A stretch of DNA of 64,000 bases from Candidatus Olsenella pullistercoris (lineage in GTDB: Bacteria; Actinomycetota; Coriobacteriia; Coriobacteriales; Atopobiaceae). The position numbers were made by a program, and so were the translations under genes. The notes below the pieces were generated by a model. The model was not told the DNA's origin and searched no databases. It saw nothing but the letters and a program-made list of their open reading frames with translations. This document shows positions 1 through 8,092 of this stretch, piece after piece (the first letter of the stretch is position 1; each line of letters opens with the position of its first letter). The stretch spans positions 1 through 64,000 of the forward strand of contig DXBM01000050.1 of assembly GCA_019116525.1 (NCBI GenBank), in the 5' to 3' direction.

Positions 1-617
1 GGCGTGCCGTACTTCTCGGCCGTGAGGGCAGAGAACTTCATCATCGGGACGGGGCCGACGCAGAAGACCTGGGAGACGGCCTTGGCCTGGAGCAGGCGCT
101 CGAGCGGGGCGGTGACGACACCCTTCTCGCCGTAGGAGCCGTCGTCGGTGGTGATGTGGATGTGGTCCTCGGGCAGGAGCTCGCGGAACTGCTCCTCGAG
201 CAGGAGGAGGTCCTTGGTGCGCGCGCCCATGATGGCGTGGACCTCGTGGCCGGTCTCCACCAGGTGACGGGCGACCGGGTAGGCGATGGCCAGGCCAACG
301 CCGCCGCCGATGACGGCGCAGGGGCCGTCAGCCATCTCGGTGGGGACGCCCAGCGGGCCGGTGACATCCTTGATGGAGTCTCCTGCCTCGTAGCTCGAGA
401 GCATCTCGGTGGTCTTTCCGATCACCATGAAGATGAACTCGACCCAGCCCTCCTCGGCGTTCCAGCCCGCAAGCGTGAACGGGACGCGCTCGCCCGTCTC
501 GTTGGCGCGCACCATCAGGAACTGGCCAGCGTGAGCGTGCTTGGCCATCCTCGGCGCCTCAATGCGGAACTTGAACACCTTCTCCGAGAACTGCGTCTTT
601 TCGAGGATCTTGTACAT
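1..617 (-). CDS. sulfide dehydrogenase/ferredoxin-NADP reductase-type FAD/NAD-binding subunit (partial)
   Basis: About 205 codons are visible and the 3' end lies beyond the window's left edge. The protein matches the FAD/NAD(P)-binding subunit of the SudB/NfnA and dihydroorotate-dehydrogenase electron-transfer (PyrK-like) family. An FAD-site RVPFTL is at residues 44-49, GPLG at 87-90, and a glycine-rich nucleotide site GGGVGLA at 104-110; TTDDGSYG and CVGPVPMM follow. The cysteines of the C-terminal 2Fe-2S site would be off-window. The ORF track missed this gene because it is open at the edge. Its partner is normally a glutamate-synthase-like flavoprotein, expected just to the left. The family is clear; the exact partner enzyme is not. 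Confidence 0.85.
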   Translation of the reverse strand, partial: MYKILEKTQFSEKVFKFRIEAPRMAKHAHAGQFLMVRANETGERVPFTLAGWNAEEGWVEFIFMVIGKTTEMLSSYEAGDSIKDVTGPLGVPTEMADGPCAVIGGGVGLAIAYPVARHLVETGHEVHAIMGARTKDLLLLEEQFRELLPEDHIHITTDDGSYGEKGVVTAPLERLLQAKAVSQVFCVGPVPMMKFSALTAEKYGT

Positions 618-792
618 TAACCGCACTCCTCTCCTGCATTCCCTCAGTGTGGGGCCATGTTGGCCTTCCAACGCCCAATTGTACCCCACTGCCTGCGGAA
701 TCCAACATGTGCGGGCGAGAAGAGCGGCGGGCGGTGATACCGGGCGTCCAAGGGGGCAACGGGGCGCGAGGGTGGCTTTGCAGGCCCTGGCC

Positions 793-1368
793 CTAGGCGT
801 CGAGCGTGGCCTCCACGAGGTCTGCGGCGCGCTCCACGGTGAGCTCAAAGTCCTCCAGGAAGCTCCCCTTGAGCTCGCGCAGCACGTAGTCGGCAACCTG
901 CATGCGCCCGGGCGGCCTTCCGATGCCAAACTGCACGCGGGCGAAGTCACGGCTGCCGAGCTTGTCCGCGATGGAGCGCAGGCCGTTGTGGGCGTTGAGG
1001 CCGCCGCCCAGCTTGAGGCGCACCTCGCCGTCCGGGAGGTCGACCTCGTCGTGCACCACGAGGATCTCCTCCGGGCGAACGCGGTGGGCGCGGGCCAGCT
1101 TGGAGAGCGGGCCTCCCGAGGTGTTCATGTAGCTCATCGGCTTGGCGAGAAGGACCTCGTGCCGCTCGCCGCTCTTGTCGGTGACGGTGAGCGAGGCGAC
1201 CTGTGCGCCCGCCTCGGACTTCCAGTACCGCACGCCGCGACGGGCGGCAAGGGCGTCCACGGTGGCGAAGCCGGCGTTGTGGCGGGTGCGGGCGTACTCG
1301 GCGTCGGGGTTGCCGAGGCCGCAGATGATGCGGATGACTGATGGCTTGGCGGGCTTCTGAGCGGGCAT
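793..1368 (-). CDS. pth: peptidyl-tRNA hydrolase
   Basis: Pth releases tRNA from peptidyl-tRNA that drops off the ribosome, in the cytoplasm. The 191-residue length is normal for the family. GLGNP and TRHNAGF (catalytic His near residue 30) are at the N-terminus, followed by the conserved VVHDEVDL and GGLNAHNGLRS segments. The ATG has AAGGAG upstream at good spacing. It lies downstream of glmU and prs on the same strand, which is a common bacterial gene order, although about 250 bp with hairpins separates it from prs. Confidence 0.97.
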   Translation of the reverse strand: MPAQKPAKPSVIRIICGLGNPDAEYARTRHNAGFATVDALAARRGVRYWKSEAGAQVASLTVTDKSGERHEVLLAKPMSYMNTSGGPLSKLARAHRVRPEEILVVHDEVDLPDGEVRLKLGGGLNAHNGLRSIADKLGSRDFARVQFGIGRPPGRMQVADYVLRELKGSFLEDFELTVERAADLVEATLDA

Positions 1369-1616
1369 GGCACTCCTTGCTGCGGTGTGGGCCTTGCTTT
1401 GGAAATGACGCGTGTCGCTTCTCAGCGTTTGGGCTGACGGGGGATTGCTCTCATTGTAGGGTGAGCGGGCCCTCCGGCAAAAGAGCCGGGGCCGCCCGGA
1501 GGCGACCCCGTATCACTGTTTTGCCCTCTGCTTGGAGGCCGTCTGCCGGCGGGTCTGCTGGCGGGGAGAACTGTCCCTTTTTCTCTGAGAGAAAAAGCAC
1601 GTCCCCAATTTGCAGA
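1369..1616. other. prs-pth intergenic region with hairpins
   Basis: No gene is visible in these 248 bp. There is a GC-rich hairpin around 1470-1505 (CCGGC/GCCGG followed by GGGGCCGCCC and GGCGACCCC). A solo arm of the GGGGACGTG palindromic repeat family directly follows the prs stop codon; it is listed separately. Confidence 0.6.
1571..1612. repeat. GGGGACGTG-family palindromic repeat, single arm
   Basis: On the minus strand the sequence reads TTGGGGACGTGCTTTTTCTC, then AGAGAAAAAGGGACAG. It starts only a few bases after the prs stop codon. The same arm occurs as complete inverted pairs at 5970-6088, 21446-21567 and 41266-41407. Only one arm is found here. The inner TTTTTCTCTGAGAGAAAAA is itself a short hairpin and could act as a weak terminator. 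Confidence 0.8.
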
Positions 1617-2615
1617 TCAGATCTCGGCGCCGCGCCCGCCGAAGATCTCAGAGACCGAGCGGCGCATGTAGACGCTGTTGATGGCCTCAGCGAGCTCGTT
1701 GGCAACCGAGATCTGCCTGATCTTAGAGCCAGGCTGGTTGGCGACCTCGCACGGGATGATGTCGGTGACAACGCACTCCTCAAGCGGGGCGTCCTCGAGG
1801 CGCTCGATGGCGGGGCCGGAGAAGATGCCATGCGTGGCGGAGACGTAGATGTCGCCAGCGCCCATCTCCTTGAGCTTGCGAACGGTGCCGCAGAGGGTTC
1901 CGGCCGTGTCGATCATGTCGTCGTTGACGATGCAGGTCTTGCCCTCGATGTTGCCGATGATGCCCATGACCTCGGACGCGTTGTGCTTGGGACGGCTCTT
2001 GTGAGCGATGGCGAACTCGCAGCCCAGGTAGTCGGCGAGACGCTTTGCAACCTTGGCGCGGCCCATGTCGGGGGAGACGACGACCGTGTTGGACCAGTCG
2101 AAGTCCTTGTTCCTGAAGTAGTCGCCCAGGAGGTAGAGCGCGGTGAGGTGCGTCACAGGGATGTCGAAGAAGCCCTGGATCTGGCCCTGGTGCAGGTCGA
2201 TGGTGATGACCTGGTCAACGCCGGCGGCCTCGAGGAGGTTGGCCACGAGGCGCGCGGTGATGGGCTCGCGCGCGGAGGCCTTGCGGTCCTGGCGCGCGTA
2301 GCAGTAGTGGGGGAGGACGGCGGTGAACTTGGACGCGGAGGCGCGCTTGGCGGCGTCGGCCACGACGAGCGTCTCCATGAGGAGGTCGTTCACGTTCACG
2401 CCGGAGAGCGACTGGATGAAGAACACATCGTCACCGCGCACGGACTCGTCGAAGCGCGCGTAGATCTCGCCGTTGGCGAACTTCTCGATCTGCAGGCCCT
2501 GAAGCTCGAGGTGCAGAATGTCGGCGATCTTCTCAGAGAGCGCGGGATTGCCCGTGCCGGTGTAGAGCTTGATCTCCTTCTGCAGGGGCATGGGCTCGCT
2601 CAGGTTCTCGTACAT
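1617..2615 (-). CDS. prs: ribose-phosphate pyrophosphokinase
   Basis: Prs makes PRPP from ribose 5-phosphate and ATP, feeding purine, pyrimidine (pyrE is in this window), histidine and NAD synthesis. The protein has 332 residues. The PRPP-binding signature NDDMIDTAGTL is in the C-terminal half, and FIQSLSG, YCYARQDRK and VVSPDMG mark the ATP and ribose-phosphate regions. The ATG directly abuts the stop codon of glmU, so the two are almost certainly cotranscribed and translationally coupled, the common glmU-prs arrangement. Confidence 0.97.
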   Translation of the reverse strand: MYENLSEPMPLQKEIKLYTGTGNPALSEKIADILHLELQGLQIEKFANGEIYARFDESVRGDDVFFIQSLSGVNVNDLLMETLVVADAAKRASASKFTAVLPHYCYARQDRKASAREPITARLVANLLEAAGVDQVITIDLHQGQIQGFFDIPVTHLTALYLLGDYFRNKDFDWSNTVVVSPDMGRAKVAKRLADYLGCEFAIAHKSRPKHNASEVMGIIGNIEGKTCIVNDDMIDTAGTLCGTVRKLKEMGAGDIYVSATHGIFSGPAIERLEDAPLEECVVTDIIPCEVANQPGSKIRQISVANELAEAINSVYMRRSVSEIFGGRGAEI

Positions 2616-4010
2616 CTAGGCCTCGTCTCTCTTGAGTCGCTCGAGTCGCCTTGCGGCGTACCCCTCAACAATGCGCTGCTCAGCGCGCTCGAGGTAGAGC
2701 GCGTCGGCAGGAACGTCCCTGGTGACGCAGGAGCTAGCGCCCACGAGCGCGCCGTCGCCGATGGTCACGGGAGCGACCATCATGGTGTCGGACCCGACGA
2801 ACACGTTGTCGCCGATGGTGGTGCGGTTCTTGTGGACGCCGTCGTAGTTGCAGGTGATGGAGCCGCCGCCGATGTTGACGCCCGCCCCCATCGTGCAGTC
2901 GCCGATGTAGGAGAGGTGCGGCACCTTGGAGCCCTCGCCGATGACGGAGTTCTTGATCTCGACGTGCGTGCCCACGTGCGCGCCTGCCAGGACGTGAGCG
3001 CCGCCGCGCAGGTAGGCGCGCGGCCCGCAGGTGACGTCGCGCTCGATGGTGACGTCAACGCCCACGGTCTCCTCCAGGGAGACGTTGTCGGCAACGGTGG
3101 CGTTGGTGAGGCGGGTGTTGGGCCCGATCACGCACTCCTCACCGACGCTCGTCTCGCCCCAGAGCATCGTCATGGGGAGAAGCTCTGTGTCGCGCCCGAC
3201 GGCGACGTCGGGGCCGACCCAAACCGTCGTGGGGTCAAGCATGGAGACGCCCTCTGCCATCAGGCGCTCGTTGATGCGTCGCTGCATGATGCGCGCAGCC
3301 TCGGCGAGCTGCGCGCGGCTGTTCACGCCGAGGAGCTCGGAGTAGTCGTCGCAGTGCACTGCCTCGACGGAGAGGCCGTGGCGGCGGAACACCTCGACCA
3401 TGTCGGTGAGGTAGTACTCGCCCTGCGCGTTGTCGCAGGTGAGCTCACCGATGTGGGCGCGCAGCCTGGCAGCGTCGAAGGCGTAGACGCCAGGGTTGCA
3501 CTCGGTGAGCGACGCGCGCTGCTCGGGCGTGCAGTCCTTGTCCTCGATGATGGCCTTCACGCGGCCCACCTCGTCGGTCACGATCCTGCCGTAGCCGGTG
3601 GGGTCGGGAGGGGTCATCGTAAGGAGCGCGGCATCGGTGTCGCCCTGCTCGACGCGTCCGACGAGCTCTCGGATCGTCTCGGCGCGCAGCAGCGGGGAGT
3701 CGCCGTAGAGCACCACGACGGTGCCCTCGCGGACGTCGGCCCCCTCGAGTGCGACGCGGCAGGCGTGGCCCGTCCCGCGTCGCTCGGTCTGCTCGACGCA
3801 CTCGACGCCCTTCTCGTCTGCGAGAATTGCACGCACCTCGTCAGCGCCGTGGCCCACGACCGTCACCACGCGCTCGGCACCCGCCTCGCGCGCGGCGCGC
3901 ACGGGCCAAGAGACGAGCGGACGGTCAAGTAGCTTGTGGGCAACTTTGGGGTGACGGGACCTCATGCGCGTTCCCTCGCCGGCAGCGAGGACAATCGCGG
4001 TTATGGACAT
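2616..4010 (-). CDS. glmU: bifunctional UDP-GlcNAc pyrophosphorylase / glucosamine-1-phosphate acetyltransferase
   Basis: GlmU makes UDP-N-acetylglucosamine for peptidoglycan in two steps. The N-terminal uridyltransferase has LAAGEGTRMRS and YGDSPLL. The C-terminal left-handed beta-helix carries hexapeptide repeats and the acetyltransferase motif NIGGGSITCNYDG. I start it at MSITAIV (464 aa), not the ORF-track ATG at 4025, because GGAGG lies 8 nt upstream of the inner ATG and no ribosome binding site precedes the outer one. It abuts prs. Confidence 0.97.
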   Translation of the reverse strand: MSITAIVLAAGEGTRMRSRHPKVAHKLLDRPLVSWPVRAAREAGAERVVTVVGHGADEVRAILADEKGVECVEQTERRGTGHACRVALEGADVREGTVVVLYGDSPLLRAETIRELVGRVEQGDTDAALLTMTPPDPTGYGRIVTDEVGRVKAIIEDKDCTPEQRASLTECNPGVYAFDAARLRAHIGELTCDNAQGEYYLTDMVEVFRRHGLSVEAVHCDDYSELLGVNSRAQLAEAARIMQRRINERLMAEGVSMLDPTTVWVGPDVAVGRDTELLPMTMLWGETSVGEECVIGPNTRLTNATVADNVSLEETVGVDVTIERDVTCGPRAYLRGGAHVLAGAHVGTHVEIKNSVIGEGSKVPHLSYIGDCTMGAGVNIGGGSITCNYDGVHKNRTTIGDNVFVGSDTMMVAPVTIGDGALVGASSCVTRDVPADALYLERAEQRIVEGYAARRLERLKRDEA

Positions 4011-4411
4011 GGTTTTGGCCTCCAAGCGGCGTCGTGTCCCGGCTCAGCAAAAACATCATAGCGCACTCGCTCGTGCGGGCAGGGTTCGGCGATAAGAACG
4101 CGCGGTCGCGATCGCCGGGGCGCCGGCATGCCGTCTTGCCAGCCCGTCGTTCCTCACCCCGCTTGGAAAGTTGCGGGAGTTGCGCCTTTGCCCTCCTCTG
4201 CTGCTTAGGAACGCAAGGGAAGTGAGCCGAGAATAACGCGAAGGGAGCGCAGTTCTTCCCGCTACCTGCGCAAACGTGGGAACCATGATGGCTTTGGCTG
4301 CCGATTGGGTGCCCAGGGACGCAACTCAGTTGCCTTTTTAAGCGGGCGAAGCAAGCAACTTGACACTTGCCGAGAAATGCTAAGCACTTCGAGCTCGGGC
4401 GGCGGAACAGA
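4011..4411. other. intergenic region, no recognised gene
   Basis: About 400 bp lie between the glmU start and the tRNA-Gln terminator. GC content is lower and more uneven than in neighbouring genes. The ORF at 3925-4518 (197 aa, minus) runs through glmU, the terminator and the tRNA and has no recognisable protein character, so I do not call it. The glmU promoter should lie in the left part, but I cannot assign convincing -35/-10 boxes. The stretch could be remnant sequence. Confidence 0.5.
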
Positions 4412-4445
4412 GCGGGCCCCGCCCGGCGTGCCAGACGGGGCCCGC
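4412..4445 (-). terminator. hairpin downstream of tRNA-Gln
   Basis: GCGGGCCCCG and CGGGGCCCGC form a perfect 10-bp stem around a 14-nt loop, starting 12 bases after the encoded CCA of tRNA-Gln. No clear T tract follows, so this may be a processing or pausing hairpin and not a classic intrinsic terminator. Confidence 0.7.
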
Positions 4446-4457
4446 GTGCATCGCGGC

Positions 4458-4532
4458 TGGCAGGGGTAGTAGGATTCGAACCCACATTGATGGCACCAAA
4501 AACCACTGTCCTAACCATTGGACGATACCCCT
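4458..4532 (-). tRNA. tRNA-Gln (TTG)
   Basis: The minus strand folds into a full cloverleaf. The acceptor stem is AGGGGTA/TACCCCT. The D arm is GTCC-AATGGTTA-GGAC. The anticodon loop is TTTTGGT with TTG at positions 34-36, and the T arm contains TGGGTTCGAATCCTA. The discriminator G is followed by an encoded CCA. UUG reads CAA (and CAG by wobble), so this is glutamine. The gene is isolated, with its own downstream hairpin. Confidence 0.95.
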
Positions 4533-4574
4533 GTTCCGCGGCAATTGTACCAAGAACGCGCGATGACAGGGGGC

Positions 4575-4684
4575 GGGGGCTGACGGGGGCTGACAGAGGT
4601 GACGGGGGGGACGGGGGGATCTGTCAACCCGGCGCGCCGGGTTGACAGATCCCCCCGTCCCCCCTGTCAGCCCCCGTCAGCCCG
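4575..4684. repeat. large palindrome, GGGGGATCTGTCAA family
   Basis: This is a near-perfect inverted repeat of about 50 bp per arm centred on GGCGCGCC. The arms contain GACGGGGGGATCTGTCAA and tandem CTGACGGGGG units. The right arm begins at the stop codon of the AlbA_2 gene, whose TGA is the first TGAC unit. Related copies follow asnS (36378-36427) and nagA (61772-61870). A transcript would fold into a very stable hairpin. Confidence 0.9.
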
Positions 4685-5941
4685 TCAAGATACGTCGGAG
4701 GTGCTGAGCAGCGCGTCGACGAGGGCGTTGTCGCGCGGGTCCGAGGAGCCGAGCGGCAGGCCGCACGCCTCGAAGAAGTGGCTGCCGGCGAACTGGCGCG
4801 CCCGGAAGGAGTCGTGCGCGCCGTCGTCGAGGTAGCGCACGCGACTCCGGCAGTCCGTGGTGCCGCACGAGAGGACGCCCCTGTCGGCAATGTAGCCCTG
4901 GTAGACGGGCGAGTCGCTCCACAGGATGATCCCCGCCATGTTCTCGAGCTCGTAGGCAACGGCGTAGCTCTGCCACGAGATGCCGCGATTGCGCACGTAG
5001 CGGTCGAGCAGCGACGCCATGCGCGAGACGCGGCGCATCGTCGCCCGCGCGTCTATGAGGCGACCCTCGTCCGGCGAGAAGAGCCCGAGCTCCCGCATCC
5101 GCGAGACGGCGCGACGGCGCTGCTCGTCGTCGAGAAGGACGGCGGGGACGGTGAGCTTCATGGACTCGTCGCCAAAGAGCTCGATGGCGGAGTGGGCGTC
5201 GCCGGGCCCGGCCGGCAGGGTGGTGCGCAAAATGAGCGAGTCGTGCGCGTGCTGGACGTGGCAGCTGGTGCGCTGGGCAGCGAAGGCCGCTCGCATGGCG
5301 CTGACGTGGTCGGCGACCTCGGCGCGCGACGCCGGCCCCTCAGGGCCGCCCATGCGGTAGAGGTAGAGGTCAAAGAGGGGCAGCGCGCGACCGTCCGGCC
5401 CGACGCTCGGGTAGAACACCGTGCGATGGCAGAACTCGGCTATCTCGCGGCGCCGCCCGGTTGCCTTGCCATAGAGCTCGACAAGGGCCGCTCCCGTCGC
5501 GGGGCCCGAGGTGGAGCCCTCGCGGATCTCCACGACGCCGTCGGCGATGTAGGGAGGGAAGTCGCCCTCGTCAACGCGCACGATGACGACGCCGCGTCCC
5601 TCGTCGGACGGGTCGGGGAGGAAGCGCACGTCAAAGGGAGGGGGAGGGGAGACGTGCCGGCGGCAGAGCTCGCCGATGATCTGGCCGAAGTCGGCCTGCT
5701 GGCGGGGGACCGGACAGACGGCGTGCTCCTCGTCCGAGATGCCGATCACGAGCCAGCCGCCCCGGGAGTTGGCGAACGAGGCGATGATCTTGGGGATCTT
5801 GCGCTGGACCGAGGGGGTGTAGTCCCGCTTGAACTCGAGAACGTACCCCTCGTCCAGGCCAGCGAGCTGGGGGAGGTCTCCCCATGTGACCTCGGAGAGC
5901 GCCTTGGGAGAGCCCTTGTCGTCACGAAACGGGCTGAACAT
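4685..5941 (-). CDS. AlbA_2 (Schlafen-type) domain protein
   Basis: The 418-residue protein has an N-terminal AlbA_2/Schlafen-type domain (roughly residues 15-150), recognisable from VLEFKRDY, then KIIASFANSRGGWLVIGI and the FPPYI and VEIREGS elements. Such proteins are usually putative transcription regulators or nucleic-acid-binding stress or defence factors. The C-terminal two thirds has no motif I recognise. It has AGAGGAG before the ATG. The gene is flanked on both sides by palindromic repeats of two families. Function is not known. Confidence 0.75.
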   Translation of the reverse strand: MFSPFRDDKGSPKALSEVTWGDLPQLAGLDEGYVLEFKRDYTPSVQRKIPKIIASFANSRGGWLVIGISDEEHAVCPVPRQQADFGQIIGELCRRHVSPPPPFDVRFLPDPSDEGRGVVIVRVDEGDFPPYIADGVVEIREGSTSGPATGAALVELYGKATGRRREIAEFCHRTVFYPSVGPDGRALPLFDLYLYRMGGPEGPASRAEVADHVSAMRAAFAAQRTSCHVQHAHDSLILRTTLPAGPGDAHSAIELFGDESMKLTVPAVLLDDEQRRRAVSRMRELGLFSPDEGRLIDARATMRRVSRMASLLDRYVRNRGISWQSYAVAYELENMAGIILWSDSPVYQGYIADRGVLSCGTTDCRSRVRYLDDGAHDSFRARQFAGSHFFEACGLPLGSSDPRDNALVDALLSTSDVS

Positions 5942-5969
5942 GGCTCGCTCCTCTCAGCTCATTTGCTCA

Positions 5970-6088
5970 TTTGGGGACGTGCTTTTTCTCTCAGAGAAAA
6001 GGGGACAGGCTTGGGCGCTTGCAGGCGCCGGGGCGCGGGTTCCCGAACCTGTCCCGTTCTCTCTGAGAGAAAAAGCTCGTCCCCAATT
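5970..6088. repeat. GGGGACGTG-family palindromic repeat, complete copy
   Basis: Two inverted arms of about 40 bp (TTGGGGACGTGCTTTTTCTC through GGGGACAGG) flank a short GC-rich centre. The arms differ by a few substitutions. On the minus strand the element starts inside the stop codon of the peptidoglycan-binding gene (TAA followed by ATTGGGGACG). It ends about 30 bp before the start of the AlbA_2 gene. Confidence 0.9.
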
Positions 6089-7005
6089 TACAGCTCGAGG
6101 CGGTCGAAGGCGGAGCAGATCGCATCGAGCAGCAGCACCGCGAAGGTCTGGGCGTCGCTGATCGTGAAGGCGGAGGCGCCGACGGGGAGCTCGACGCGGA
6201 TGGCGCGCGGCCTGGTGGCAGAGCTCTGGAGCGCGGTGCGCAGGCGGAGCGCAAGGGTGTCGATGTCGTCGAGCGCGACGTTGCCCACGCCAGAGGCCAC
6301 CCCGTCGGGCAGCGGCTCGGTGGAGAGGACGATGAGGGCGCGCGTTCCGGCGCCCGCGTCGGAGGGCGAGTCAACGAGCTCGAGCGCGCAGTCCTCCACG
6401 GTCGCGTGCGCGAGGTTCCAAATGCGCCCGGCCACGTTGCGAGAGATCGGGTCGTCTGCCGTGATGGCAATGCCCGCGTCCTCGAGCACGCTCGCCGCGC
6501 GCGCGAACCCCATGGACCCCTGCGGGTGCGGCCCGTCGGCGGGCTTGCCGGCCCAGACGTGGCGCAGCCGCTCGATCGCGTCGAAGGTGTCCTGGAAGGC
6601 CATGCCGTCCGCGAGTGCCCCGATGCTCTCCTGGAAGAGCTTGACGGCGGCCTCGGTGTGCACGCCATAGACGCCGTCAGGGGCGCCACAGGAGAACCCG
6701 AGCACGTTGAGGCGCTCCTGGAGCTGCCTCACGTCGTTACCATGAAAGTTGGGGAGGCGCAGGTAGAGGGTCCTGTCGCCGAGCTGGTAGCACTCGTCGA
6801 CAAGAACCGACCACGTGGCGGTGTCAACGGCCTCGCCGAGCGAGAGCCCGTGGTCGAGCCTGAAGCGTGCGACCGCCGTGGCCGTGGAGCGACCAAAGGC
6901 GCCCTTGGCGCGCTCTGCCTCGTCCATCGCGTACCCGACCCTGCAGAGTCGCTCCTGAATGTCCTCGACGGCAGCTCCCGTCGCGCCCTCACGAATGGGT
7001 TCCAT
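6088..7005 (-). CDS. peptidoglycan-binding domain (PG_binding_1) protein
   Basis: The 305-residue protein has two PG_binding_1-like repeats: GATGAAVEDIQERLCRVGY near residue 7 and NDVRQLQERLNVLGF near residue 90, each followed by a segment of the AAVKLFQ type. The rest (about 150-305) is unassigned. No signal peptide or membrane segment is visible, which is odd for a wall-binding protein, so it may be exported by an unknown route or work inside the cell. GGGAG precedes the ATG. It lies about 25 bp downstream of the polyprenyl synthase gene and is likely cotranscribed. Confidence 0.75.
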   Translation of the reverse strand: MEPIREGATGAAVEDIQERLCRVGYAMDEAERAKGAFGRSTATAVARFRLDHGLSLGEAVDTATWSVLVDECYQLGDRTLYLRLPNFHGNDVRQLQERLNVLGFSCGAPDGVYGVHTEAAVKLFQESIGALADGMAFQDTFDAIERLRHVWAGKPADGPHPQGSMGFARAASVLEDAGIAITADDPISRNVAGRIWNLAHATVEDCALELVDSPSDAGAGTRALIVLSTEPLPDGVASGVGNVALDDIDTLALRLRTALQSSATRPRAIRVELPVGASAFTISDAQTFAVLLLDAICSAFDRLEL

Positions 7006-7031
7006 AGTCTCTCCCGTGCCCGCGTGCGGTG

Positions 7032-8075
7032 CTAGCCCGCTCGTTCTACGAAGAAGTCTGCCATAGAGCTCAGCAGGTCTCGCGCCTCAACCGAAATGCA
7101 ACCGCCGTCCGCCAGGTCGCTCGCGCGGCGCTTGGCGTCGTCGGCGAGCTCGCGCGCGAGCGCCCGGCAGCGCTCGATGCCGCCCCCGAGCTCGATGAGC
7201 TCGACCGCCCGTGCGAGCGTCCCGGCGTCCGTGGCGCGACTGTCGAGAATCCCCACGAGCTCCGCGCGGTCCTTCTCGCCAAGGTGCTCGAGCGCCCACA
7301 CCACCGCCAGGGTCCGCTTTCCCTCGGTGATGTCCGAGCGGAGGTCCTTGCCCTGCGCCTCGGCGTCACCCACGAGGTTGAGCAGATCATCCTGGAGCTG
7401 GAAGGCCACGCCGGCAGAGAGGCCCACGGCCAGCAGGCCGCGCGCCGCCTCCTCGGAGCCGCCGCCGACGATCGCGCCCACGAGCAGCGGTATGGCCGCC
7501 GAGTACCAGGCGGTCTTGCTCGTGACCATGTAGAGATAGTCGTCCGAGGTGACGTCCCAGCGCGCGTCCCGAACCCAGCCGAGGTCAAGGGCCTGTCCCT
7601 CAAGGGTGTGGCGCTCCATGCGCATAAGCTCGGTGAGCGCGCGGACCTTGCGCCCCGGATTCAGCGCCTCGTCCGCGAGCACGACCTCGAACACCTGGGT
7701 GAGCGCGAGGTCGCCGGCGTTTATCGCCAGCCCCTCGCCCTCCACGCGGTGCAGGCACGGCTCGCCGCGCCGCAGCTCGCCCTCGTCGGCGATGTCGTCG
7801 TGGATGAGCGCCGCGCTCTGGAAGAGCTCCACGGCGACGGCGCACGAGAGCGCGTCCTCGGCGGTGCCGCCGACGGCCTCGGAGCCGAGAAGCGCGAGCA
7901 CGGGGCGGACTCGCTTGCCGCCCGAGGAGGTGAAGCGCGCGAGTGGCAGGTAGAGGTAGCGCTCGAGGTCCGTTGCAATGCGGCCCTCGGAGAGCGGCGT
8001 CGCGGCGGCGTCGGCGAGCGCCTGCTCGACAAGGGGCAGGCGGCTCGTCAGATAGTCAACGAAGGGCTGGTCCAT
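7032..8075 (-). CDS. polyprenyl (isoprenoid) diphosphate synthase
   Basis: This prenyltransferase condenses isopentenyl diphosphate units into a polyprenyl diphosphate for quinones or lipid carriers. The first aspartate-rich motif is DDIAD within ALIHDDIADEG; the second is DDLLN within QLQDDLLNLVGD, a slight deviation from DDxxD. SGGKRVRP is the substrate-binding segment. I start at MDQPFVDYL (347 aa), preceded by AGAGGA; the longer ORF-track start would overlap galE. It lies 17 bp after the galE stop on the same strand. Chain length cannot be read safely. Confidence 0.9.
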   Translation of the reverse strand: MDQPFVDYLTSRLPLVEQALADAAATPLSEGRIATDLERYLYLPLARFTSSGGKRVRPVLALLGSEAVGGTAEDALSCAVAVELFQSAALIHDDIADEGELRRGEPCLHRVEGEGLAINAGDLALTQVFEVVLADEALNPGRKVRALTELMRMERHTLEGQALDLGWVRDARWDVTSDDYLYMVTSKTAWYSAAIPLLVGAIVGGGSEEAARGLLAVGLSAGVAFQLQDDLLNLVGDAEAQGKDLRSDITEGKRTLAVVWALEHLGEKDRAELVGILDSRATDAGTLARAVELIELGGGIERCRALARELADDAKRRASDLADGGCISVEARDLLSSMADFFVERAG

Positions 8076-8092
8076 GTTCCTCTCGCCCTCGC

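Noticed and set aside
1341-3932. 863-aa plus-strand ORF over prs and glmU
   Set aside because: Antisense shadow; it spans two well-supported genes and an intergenic repeat.
3925-4518. 197-aa minus-strand ORF in the region upstream of glmU
   Set aside because: It runs through tRNA-Gln and its hairpin and into glmU, and has irregular composition without motifs.
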